Assembly: GCF_036898095.1 (NCBI RefSeq)
Contig: NC_090766.1
Location: 37,203,754-37,267,753 of the forward strand
Reading direction: 5' to 3'
Source of the DNA: Palaemon carinicauda
Taxonomy: Eukaryota; Arthropoda; Malacostraca; Decapoda; Palaemonidae
DNA: 64,000 nucleotides
The notes below the pieces were generated by a model. It had not been told where the DNA came from, did no database searches, and was given only the letters and a program-made list of their open reading frames with translations. Every line of letters begins with the position of its first letter. The first letter of the stretch is position 1. The translations under genes and the position numbers were made by a program. Below, piece by piece: positions 55,582 through 64,000 of the stretch.

Positions 55582-55765
55582 AAAATAAACTATAAGCAGT
55601 AAGAATGTCAAATACATATTCATCCTTGTCGAAGATGGTAATACAAATATATAATAACTTTTAAGTACTGAATTAATTCCACAAATCTTCGAAATCAATT
55701 CTGGATCTTTTTAAAACAATTGTAATAAATATAGTAAGTAGCAGAAGAATGTAAACATTACAACC

Positions 55766-55791
55766 ATATATATATATATATATATATATGT
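55766..55791. repeat. TA microsatellite
   Basis: Thirteen TA units, followed by a TG/TGCG-rich stretch. Confidence 0.93.
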
Positions 55792-56178
55792 ATGCATTTA
55801 TGTATGTGCGTGTATGTGTGCGTGTGTGTACACGCGCAAAATGGAACTCTTTCCAAAAAAGATAATATGAACCAGAATACGACAATTTGTTGGTGATTTC
55901 TTTTAAATAAAAACACCAATGCTTAGAAATTTTTATTATAAATCTCATCCTTTCTCTGCAAAGAGGGCGATTTTATAATTATATCTCACTACCAAAAAAA
56001 TAATTAGTCGCAAACTAACAAATAGGGCACAATTTCCTTCAAGGTTTGCAACAATGCAACCGCATTGCAAATTGATCTTTACATTATGCATGCTGCAGTA
56101 TACTTTAAGCTATGAAGAAATTTACAGTCCAATTCTAGATGACACCAAAACAAAAAAGAGTTTGTGGACTTGAATTTC

Positions 56179-56179
<1 letters not shown>

Positions 56180-56221
<42 letters not shown>

Positions 56222-56344
56222 CTTAAATACTTAAATTAATCAAGTTAGTATTCTCTCTCTCTCTCTCTCTCCTTAAATAAAAGAAACCGCACTGCAATAG
56301 AATTCGCAGTCAAGAGACTAAGTCATATAACAGAGTGAACTTTG

Positions 56345-56382
<38 letters not shown>
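56180..56382. repeat. Composite CT repeat
   Basis: CT tracts at 56,180-56,219, 56,253-56,270 and 56,347-56,383. The spacer between the first two is the inverse of the one at 55,494. Confidence 0.9.
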
Positions 56383-56383
<1 letters not shown>

Positions 56384-56386
<3 letters not shown>

Positions 56387-56916
56387 ACAAACTCCCACAC
56401 AGCATCATAAGTCAAAAGACGAACGTTTGAAGTAATCGCGTGGGAGAGGGAAGGATCGGGCTTCAAATAACACGATCCTGGGGGAAATAAATTGATACAT
56501 TTGGACATTCTGGCCCGGTCATATAGATCCGTTTGGGGGTAAAAATATCCTAAAGCAAAATAGAACATAGTAATCAACGGGCTATTATTGCAAAACATTT
56601 TAAAGAAGACTTAAATATGTGGTAATGAGTAAACACAAATCAGAATATCCATGAAAAGATTGTGTCAATAACTGATATCTCAGGAAGCCATTAAACTCAA
56701 AGTCAACCAATTAATTAATCAATCCACGAGGAGAAATGGAGAAATCATTGAAAAAATCTCAAACAATTTAAATAACAATCTTTTCGTTACAAAATCAACG
56801 CGATCCACTCTATAATCCACTCTATGAGGTCCTTTGTTTGACAATTCAAATAACACTCTGACTTCAAATAACCTATTTATTATAAAATCAACTTGTAGAA
56901 TCTAATAAGTAAGTTC
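56384..56916. other. Unassigned stretch
   Basis: No gene or known repeat seen. Confidence 0.35.
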
Positions 56917-56919
56917 TAA

Positions 56920-57142
56920 AGGCGGATGTACACGGTCAAACGGTTCGTCGAACAGACAAGCGTTTGAAATGATGTTCGAAACGCTCGTCGAACGGTTCGA
57001 AGAAAGTCTGATTTCCGCCTGACTTTTGTGGGGCGTGACTTCATTGTCCACAAACCTTATACGCATTTGAGAATGACTCCAACTCTTCGAAACGTTTGAC
57101 AACCGGGTTCGACGAACCGTTCGATCGTGTAAAACCCCCGCT
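56920..57142. mobile_element. Harbinger-like MITE
   Basis: 223 bp with terminal inverted repeats of about 33 bp (AGGCGG...TACACGGTCAAACGG at the left; the right end reads AGCGGGGG...TACACGATCGAACGG on the other strand). TAA flanks each side (56,917-56,919 and 57,143-57,145), fitting the TWA target duplication of PIF/Harbinger elements. It has no coding capacity and many TTCGAACG-type words inside. Confidence 0.75.
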
Positions 57143-57429
57143 TAATGGGGACAAAAATACTAAAACAAACGCTTTAGAAAAATAAAAAGTATCTGCGTCA
57201 TACCCTCCTATTTCGGAGGATTCATGAATGGACGGGAATATAATCCTTTTCTGTTTATGGACTCATCATTCATTATTTCCCCCATTCCCCTCAGTCGCAT
57301 CTGCCCACTTCAGTCTCTTGGCTCTTCCTTTTGTCTTCCCCCTTGTCTTCCTTTTAGGATCCTCCTCGCGTCCTGAAACCCCTGTCTCGAATTCTCTACT
57401 ACCCTTTTCAAGGGATCATTTGGAGGACA

Positions 57430-57513
57430 AATGCTGCATAATCCAAGCAATCTCTTTCTCTCTCTCTCTCTCTCTCTCATGACCCCCCTTTCAAATGCTG
57501 TATTTTCCAAGCA

Positions 57514-57555
<42 letters not shown>

Positions 57556-57645
57556 ATGCCTCACATTCAAATGCTGCATTTTCCAAGCAATTCTGTCCCC
57601 CCGCCCCCCCTTCTTCTTCTTCTTCTTCCTCTTCATGACCTCATT

Positions 57646-57684
<39 letters not shown>

Positions 57685-57740
57685 GTTCCCTTTCAAATGC
57701 TGTAGTCTCCCATTCAAATGCTGAATTTTCCAAACAAGCA

Positions 57741-57776
<36 letters not shown>
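57430..57776. repeat. Composite CT minisatellite with TTCAAATGCTG units
   Basis: Four to five CT tracts separated by CATTCAAATGCTGCATTTTC and CAAGCAATT. The long frames across it are low complexity. Confidence 0.93.
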
Positions 57777-58096
57777 CCCCTTTATCATTCCTCTACAACG
57801 ATTGGGAGATTGGTTTAACAAGGGCCTCTTTTAATCAACCCTTTGTTTCCCTGCCTTGCAACGAATTAATTAGAGATTTTGATTGACACGCAAAATATTC
57901 AGGGAAACATGGCTCAATGCGCAAAGCATATAAGGCTTCTGTTTTTAGATTCACTGGGGGCCACGCTTCCAAATTAAAGGGAAATACAGTGTGTGGCTTA
58001 AAAGGATTTTCAGAAAAGGAGAAATGATAAAATTAGTAAGAGAAGCATAATTAAGAGAAAGGAGGAGCGAAAATGAGAGAGAATAGAAGGAATTCT
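57777..58096. other. Unassigned stretch
   Basis: No feature recognised. Confidence 0.35.
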
Positions 58097-58097
58097 T

Positions 58098-58145
58098 AAA
58101 TTATTATCATCATCATTATTATTATTATCATTATTATTATTATTA

Positions 58146-58176
<31 letters not shown>

Positions 58177-58410
58177 AAGCTACAACCCTAGCTGGAAAGC
58201 AGGAAACTATAAGCCCAAGGATTCCAACAGGGAAACCTAGCCTAGTGAGGAAAGGAATAATGGAAATAAATAAACTATGAAAAGTGATAGAAAATAAAAT
58301 GAAATATTTTAAGAACAGTAACAACATCGAAACATCTTCCATGTATAAACATCTTCAACATAAAAAACATTTGCTGCAAGTATGAACTTTCGAAGTTCAT
58401 CTTTAAGAGG
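58098..58410 (-). mobile_element. LINE-family tail fragment with ATT tract
   Basis: ATT repeats, the tail word GCTACAACCCTAGCTGG, then the body to AACATTTGCTGCAAG near the ORF end. Confidence 0.83.
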
Positions 58411-58621
58411 ATTTTAATAATTGTTTTCGGTTGTGTTTTAAAACCCAGGATAGTAAAAAGACCCTTCTAACGTCTGAAACAGGCGTTTTATAATACAGTG
58501 GTTGGCCTTTTTTCAGGTCAAAAACCTCAAATTTGGCCTTTTTGAAAAAATTGGTTGGTCTTCAGGAATATCATGACAAAAGGTTGAGCTTAAATGCTAT
58601 ATTCTTAGCCTTTTTCTACTA

Positions 58622-59125
58622 ATGGTTTAAAGGTTTAAAGGTCGCTCATGAATGGCAGAGGCAAGGGACAGTGACAGTGCCCTAGCAAGCAAGACAATGT
58701 CCAAGAGACTGACCATCTATTATATGATCAGCGCCCAAGCCTCCTCTCCCACCCAAGCTAGGACCCAGGGAGGGCCAGGCAATGGCTGCTGATGATTCAA
58801 CAGGTAGACCTATAGGGTCCCCCCAAACCCCCCCAACCTTAGCTCACAAGGATGTTAAGGTTGCAGACACTAAAGGTACTACCGATTCTAAGCGGGACTC
58901 GAACCCCCGTCTGGAAAACGCCAAGCATAGACGTTACCAATCAGGCCACAGCAACCCTAAAAGATTGGCATTTTTAAAGCTGCAGTTGATTGGTAATGTT
59001 GCAAACACATAAGGCACTAACGAGTCTGAGCGGGACTCGAACCCCCGTCTGGAAAAAGCCAAGCAGAGACGTAACCAATCAGGCCCACAGCAACCTTAAA
59101 AGGTTGGTCTTTTAAAGCTTGAGTT
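58622..59125 (-). mobile_element. tRNA-derived SINE with duplicated head
   Basis: A full minus-strand copy to about 58,962. Its tRNA-like head region (GCGGGACTCGAACCCCCGTC) then occurs again at 59,028-59,049, so about 140 bp including the head was tandemly duplicated. Confidence 0.8.
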
Positions 59126-59539
59126 GATTAGAAGTTGGCATTTTCTCATTCAGAAAACTTGGCAACCCTAAACACACTTGGGCTAATCACCCATCGCATC
59201 AGATTCCGAAATAGGCGATGCGATTAGAAGGCCAAAAGAACATTCGACACGGATGACCGTACAAACAAACAAACAAAACTAAAAACCCGGTCAACATCTG
59301 GCTGGAGTTGACGATAAGGGGAAATTGCAAATCGAGAGGGGAAACCCGATACGAGCATAACAAGTAATAGAGCCATCAAGCAGACCACTGGAGGGCAATA
59401 CATTCCACATTTAGCGCATGACTTCGAAGCGTTTGGCAATTCCCGGGTTTTTAATTACTTATCGATTTTCCCATTGCTGGGTAAGAGACTAAATAAAAGG
59501 TTACGGCGCATAAGGATGTCATTGTTTGGAGAAGGAAGC

Positions 59540-59545
<6 letters not shown>
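59126..59545. other. Unassigned stretch
   Basis: A short inverted repeat (CATCGCATCAGATTCC...GGCGATGCGATTAG) at 59,191-59,227. No gene. Confidence 0.4.
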
Positions 59546-59592
<47 letters not shown>

Positions 59593-59631
59593 AGACTATC
59601 TGTGTTGATGCTTCCCCAACACAAACACGGT

Positions 59632-59670
<39 letters not shown>

Positions 59671-59725
59671 TTTGCTTAAATGCGTAAATTAATCAAGTTA
59701 GTATTCTCTCTCTCTCTCTCTCTCG
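59546..59725. repeat. GA and CT tracts with shared spacer
   Basis: GA tracts at 59,549-59,592, CT tracts at 59,635-59,668 and 59,705-59,743. The second spacer contains TTAATCAAGTTAGTATTC, also present at 56,235 and inverted at 55,498. Confidence 0.9.
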
Positions 59726-59864
59726 TCTCTCTCTCTCTCTCTCTACCCACTTTCAAATGCTGTATTTTCCATACCTCGCATTCAAATTTTCCGAGCAATT
59801 ATCTCTCTCTCTCTCTCTCTCTCTCTCCTTCATGCCTCCCATTCAAATACTGCATTTTCCAAGC

Positions 59865-59909
<45 letters not shown>

Positions 59910-59947
59910 TCATGCCTCCCATTCAAATACTGCATTTTCCAAGCAAT

Positions 59948-59985
<38 letters not shown>

Positions 59986-60030
59986 CTCTCTCCTTCATGC
60001 CTTCCCATTCAAATACTGCATTTTCCAAGC

Positions 60031-60071
<41 letters not shown>

Positions 60072-60083
60072 CTCTCTCTCTCT
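59726..60083. repeat. Composite CT minisatellite, second locus
   Basis: Five CT tracts separated by CATGCCTCCCATTCAAATAC and TGCATTTTCCAAGCAATT, the same spacers as at 57,430. Confidence 0.93.
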
Positions 60084-60633
60084 CCAGAGAAAAACGCAAG
60101 GGTATAAATAGTTCAATTTTTGAAATATGAACATACGAGGTAGCCAAGAATACCAGAAAATAAAAAGTAAACGAAAAATAACAATTATTCTAATAAATCA
60201 GATAAGGCCATAACAAGAAAACTAGGCCTATACCTTTATATAAATAATGTGATTTAAAGTACACTTTACTAATAATACTCAACTCTCCAGACTATTTCCT
60301 ACCATGGTTAGTTAGCTAACCTTTCCCACTCTTATTTCACCCACTTTCCTATAAGTTAAAAATGTATACAAGAATTGTACTACGCGCTGCGGCTGAATCA
60401 CTGTATGTGTGCATTAAGTGGCTAATCTTGTGGAAGTTTACTGCACAGGGAGTTCATACAAAACTCTGCGATTTAGAATATGAATATACCAACAGAGGGT
60501 GTTTTGTCTTTTCTTGGGAGTTATTCTCTGATCAGGGGAAAAAGGCTTAATATTGAAAAAATAATTTTCGAAACATGATTTAATCATATGACAGCAATTA
60601 CCTTTGTTCTTTGTTTTTAGTATACTTTTCTAA
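60084..60633. other. Unassigned AT-rich stretch
   Basis: A 62-codon frame at 60,362-60,550 has no splice or domain support. Confidence 0.35.
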
Positions 60634-60634
60634 T

Positions 60635-60772
60635 AATAATAACAATAATGATAATAATAATAATAATAATAATAATGATAATAATAATGATAATAATAAT
60701 AATAATGATAATAATTTTAATGATAATAATAATAATAATGATAATAATAATAATAATAATATTAATAATAAG
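60635..60772. repeat. AAT/GAT microsatellite
   Basis: Interrupted trinucleotide run of TAATAATGATAATAA type. Confidence 0.95.
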
Positions 60773-61107
60773 ATAAGAAAATTATGCTAATGACAACAAA
60801 CACCAATCCTCTTCTTGCACATAACAACAGTATGGCAGAACAAATAAGCGAATACCACAAGCAATTCTGTACCTCTATCATTAAGCATCATTATTCTCTG
60901 TTCTCTCTTGCGACCACAATACGAAACCTCAGCTGCTTCTTACACTGAAGGTCAACTTAACACAGCCTTGGACGTTCTAACGTAAGCTGATGCTGATTCA
61001 AAATTACTATTTCTTCTTCGATTAAAGCTTTTCACGCTATGTAAACCACATCTTTAATCTTTCTCTCTACATCTGGCTATATCTTTAATATCTCAACGAA
61101 ATAGAAA
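60773..61107. other. Unassigned stretch
   Basis: No feature recognised. Confidence 0.35.
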
Positions 61108-61108
61108 A

Positions 61109-61142
<34 letters not shown>

Positions 61143-61368
61143 TGCTAGGCTACAATTCTATTTGGAAAAGCAGGATGCTATAAGCCCAGGGGCCCCAAGA
61201 GGCAAAATAGCCCAGTGAGGATAGGAAACATGGAAAAATAAAATATTTCAGGAACAGTAATAACATTAAAATAAATATTTCCTATATAAACTATAAAAAC
61301 TTTTAACAAAACAAGAGGAGGAGAAATTAGATAGAATAGTGTGTCTGAGTGTACCCTCAAGCAAGAAA
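61108..61368 (-). mobile_element. LINE-family tail fragment (type 2) with TTA tract
   Basis: TTA repeats, the tail word GGCTACAATTCTATTTGG, then the type 2 body to GTACCCTCAAGCAAG. Confidence 0.84.
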
Positions 61369-61696
61369 GAATGATTGACAAGGCCAAAACAAAATCAGGT
61401 AAAAATACATCGTAAATATAAGCTACTGTTTAATAATTTACAGTAAAAATAGGACTAACTTTTGAATACACGCATTCATTAATTAGTTTCTCATTATAGT
61501 AAGCAAATTTACTTGTACAACATAGGATACATTTAAATTAAAAAAGTAGTTAGAAGTTGAAACCTTAACCCAGCTTTTCTAATGGGTAGCTATTTCTGGA
61601 AAGCTGTTCCCAACTTCTTCTATCTCAGATGTCCTTCCCTGTGAGATCTTACTTCTCCATATGCTATAAATTCAAAATATGTTTATATCAAATGAA
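61369..61696. other. Unassigned stretch
   Basis: No feature recognised. Confidence 0.35.
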
Positions 61697-62013
61697 AGGA
61701 TTCTCGTGACCTGATTGGTAACGTCTCTGCCTGGTATTTGCCAGTCGGGGGTTCGAGTCCCGCTCAGACTCGTTAGTGTTATTAGTGTCTGCAACCTCCC
61801 CCTCCTTGTGACCTATGGTGGGGGGGGGGGGTTTGGGGGAGCTATAGGTCTATCTGCTGAGTCGTCAGCAGCTATTGCCTGGCCCTCCCTGGTCCTATCT
61901 TGGGTGGAGAAGGGGCTTGGGCGCTCATCATATAATATATGGTTAATCTCTAGGGCATTGCTAGGGCTATGCCACCGTCCCTTGCCTCTGCCATTCATGA
62001 GTGACCTTTAAGG
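61697..62013 (+). mobile_element. tRNA-derived SINE
   Basis: The head has an A-box-like CGTGACCTGATTGG and a perfect B box GGTTCGAGTCC (61,749-61,759). The body has an expanded G run (61,818-61,830) and ends ATTCATGAGTGACCTTTAAG. Confidence 0.88.
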
Positions 62014-62762
62014 TAAGTGATAGGTCCAGCATTTGCTACATGTGACACTGAGTAAACAAGAATATAAATGACACAAAAAAAGGGTCTGAGGCCTTTGTCC
62101 TGTATGTATGTAGTGTGTGTATATTTATATATTTAAGAAGGTATGCATTTGTGTTTATTTTGTGAGATTACCGTTCGTCAGTTCTCATGCGTAACAGATG
62201 GACTGTGTCATTAAAAAACCCTGAAATATGCACCACTTGCTGAAAAGCAGGTCGGTTCTACGGAAAAGTAATATAACAAAACAAGATGGAAAAAATAAAC
62301 AATAATTAAAGTGTATAGGTAACACAAGATCTATTCAGTTTCCAAGTCCGTCACTCTATATCACGTACAGGTTAAATTATTGCCTTACATTACTCGAGAC
62401 ATATAAGGAACCTATTTATTTGATAAAAATTATGTCCCTATCTACTTTCAATCAGGATATTTCAATATATTTATATAAGTAAAGCTAAATAAATGTTAAT
62501 GCTCAGGAAAATAAACTCCATGAAAAGGAAAATAAGAAATTTACTTTCAAATAAAAAAACAGCAACAAAAAAATTCCTGGCCGTAAAAATCCTTCAAAGG
62601 CACAAAGACGAATCCCCTGAAGACAAGCTCGAATTCCTTACTAACCTCAATAACAACTGGAAGAATTTTTTCTGTCCGATTAAGTAACCACCATAGAGTC
62701 ATCAACAAGGATTTCCCATGAACGTCATTGATGAGGTATCTCTGGGGGAGGGGGGAGGGAAG
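62014..62762. other. Unassigned stretch
   Basis: AT-rich, no gene seen. A Lys-rich 64-codon frame at 62,493-62,687 has no support. Confidence 0.35.
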
Positions 62763-62769
62763 GTGTGTT

Positions 62770-62800
<31 letters not shown>

Positions 62801-62802
62801 GT
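62763..62802. repeat. GT microsatellite
   Basis: GT run with TTT breaks. Confidence 0.94.
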
Positions 62803-62901
62803 AGATGCTCCGTGATGAACACCTACATTTGTGTTAATGATTTTGAAAGGGGGAATGAAGCACATGAATATTGGACCGATGACCCGACCCAACAGCAAGA
62901 G

Positions 62902-62905
<4 letters not shown>

Positions 62906-62949
<44 letters not shown>
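62906..62949. repeat. CT microsatellite
   Basis: About 22 CT units. Confidence 0.96.
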
Positions 62950-62953
<4 letters not shown>

Positions 62954-63038
62954 GATCATATGCGACACAAACTCAAATGAGAAATGCGTATATGCCCGGT
63001 CACAGCACTGACTGCATAGAATTTACAAGTATTCCTTT

Positions 63039-63352
63039 AAAGGTTTGCAGGTTACTTATGAATGGCAGAGGCAAGGGACAGTGACATTACTATACCGACA
63101 ATGCCCTAGAGACTGACCGTATATTCATATGATCAGCGCCCTCTCCACCAAAGCTAGAACCAAGGAGGGCCAGGCAATGGCTGCTGATGACCCAGCAGAT
63201 AGCCCTATAGGCTCCCCAAAATCACGCTCCTTAGCTCACAAGGATGGTGAGGTTGCAGCGACCAAAGAAACTAACGAGTTTGAGCGGGACTCACACCACA
63301 ATCTGGCGTTCACCAGTTAGGGACGTTACCACATCGGCCACCACAACCCTTA
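63039..63352 (-). mobile_element. tRNA-derived SINE
   Basis: Minus-strand copy from AGGTTACTTATGAATGGC to the head end GGCCACCACAACCCT. The B box is mutated. Confidence 0.85.
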
Positions 63353-63527
63353 GAATATGGTAAGACATTCAAATAAGCCATATAATTTACTATTTTACTT
63401 CCTTAATGTCTGGATTCTCTCCTATACCTCAGGATCAGAGACCCAAGGGGGAATCAACTCAAAGACAATAGCTTCTGGGGAATCGAACCCTGGTCCAGGA
63501 AACTGGCATGATAGTGACATAGCATTA

Positions 63528-63600
63528 ATACGGCTGAGAACAGTATATTTTTACGAAGAATTTCCGATTAAAAGTACGGTTTTTCTTAACCAGCGAAGAA
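63528..63600. repeat. Dispersed repeat, second copy
   Basis: AATACGGCTGAGAACAGTAT and following bases match 50,473-50,545. Confidence 0.6.
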
Positions 63601-63654
63601 AACGAAAATACATTGGCTGACATGCTTCCTTCCTAACTTTTTTTAACAGGTCTC

Positions 63655-63828
63655 ACTCCTTTCTAAACCATCTTTATTGTTATTTTTTCCTCATCATTTA
63701 TTTATTTCCTTATTTCCTTTCCTCACTGGGCTATTTTTCCCTGTTGGAGCCATTGGTCTTGTAGCATCTTGTTTTTCCAACCGGGGTTGTAGCTTGGCTG
63801 GTAATAATAATAATAATAATAATAATCA
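63655..63828 (+). mobile_element. LINE-family tail fragment (type 1)
   Basis: CATCATTTATTTATTTCC, then the common tail and TAATAATAATAAT. Confidence 0.85.
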
Positions 63829-64000
63829 GCTAAAGAAGAAAAAAACCACAAGTGTTCATCATAGTATTATACTATTACGATCTGGTAGTGGCAGACGAGA
63901 GTGTGAAAGAAAGAGGCTGTGAATTACGATCCAGCTGACAAGACACGCTCGAGGGCAGTCGATGGTTAAAAGGGAGAAAAAAAATAATAATTTTCAAAGG

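Noticed and set aside
58497..59172. Possible hAT-type element (GTTGGCC... to ...TTGGCAACCC)
   Set aside because: The ends match weakly and the interior is mostly SINE sequence; no target duplication could be shown.

Overview
This is a eukaryotic window, most probably from a decapod crustacean. The evidence is intron-split animal genes with consensus GT-AG splice sites, DIRS-type tyrosine-recombinase retrotransposons of the kind known to be common in Decapoda, 3' fragments of one non-LTR retrotransposon family, a tRNA-derived SINE, and very heavy TA, GA/CT and TAA microsatellite content. The species cannot be told from the sequence. Nothing looks prokaryotic. Most long open frames are repeats or shadows of repeats. 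|| Layout. 1-258 is a 16-bp minisatellite. About 640-3,910 is a decayed DIRS element (DIRS-A). 4,943-5,919 carries the last three coding exons of a mitochondrial dicarboxylate carrier (SLC25A10-like, + strand); its earlier exons lie left of the window, so DIRS-A probably sits in an intron of that gene. 8,134-8,935 is the 3' end of a LINE (- strand). 9,241-15,739 is a structurally complete DIRS element (DIRS-B) with inverted terminal repeats, an internal complementary region, gag-like, RT/RNase H and tyrosine recombinase coding, and four small coding lesions. About 15,933-22,687 is a second, older full-length DIRS element (DIRS-C) in the same orientation, carrying about 1 kb of foreign DNA. 22.7-34.3 kb is repeat-derived or unassigned: a decayed 70-bp-scale satellite with SINEs, an orphan terminal exon, a minus-strand DIRS RNase H relic, a 1.9-kb hairpin with arms of about 0.93 kb, and an exact 88-bp tandem duplication. 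|| 36,184-45,899 (- strand) is a complete 12-exon gene for a 670-residue SH3-DH-PH Rho/Cdc42-type guanine nucleotide exchange factor of the ARHGEF9 (collybistin)/ARHGEF4 (Asef)/SPATA13 group. All exon phases join and the coding sum is 2,013 nt. Its first intron has collected LINE tails and long TA tracts. || 46-64 kb has no convincing host gene. It holds LINE tails, SINEs, a Harbinger-like MITE, two related satellites (53-54.2 kb), a 33-bp minisatellite, and composite CT-repeat loci that share the same unique spacers. || Working together: the two host genes are unrelated. The coding content of the rest is that of self-mobilising elements. DIRS-B is the best preserved and shows the whole DIRS plan: a gag-like protein, then RT/RNase H, then a tyrosine recombinase, with termini copied in an internal complementary region that is thought to template circle formation before recombinase-mediated integration.
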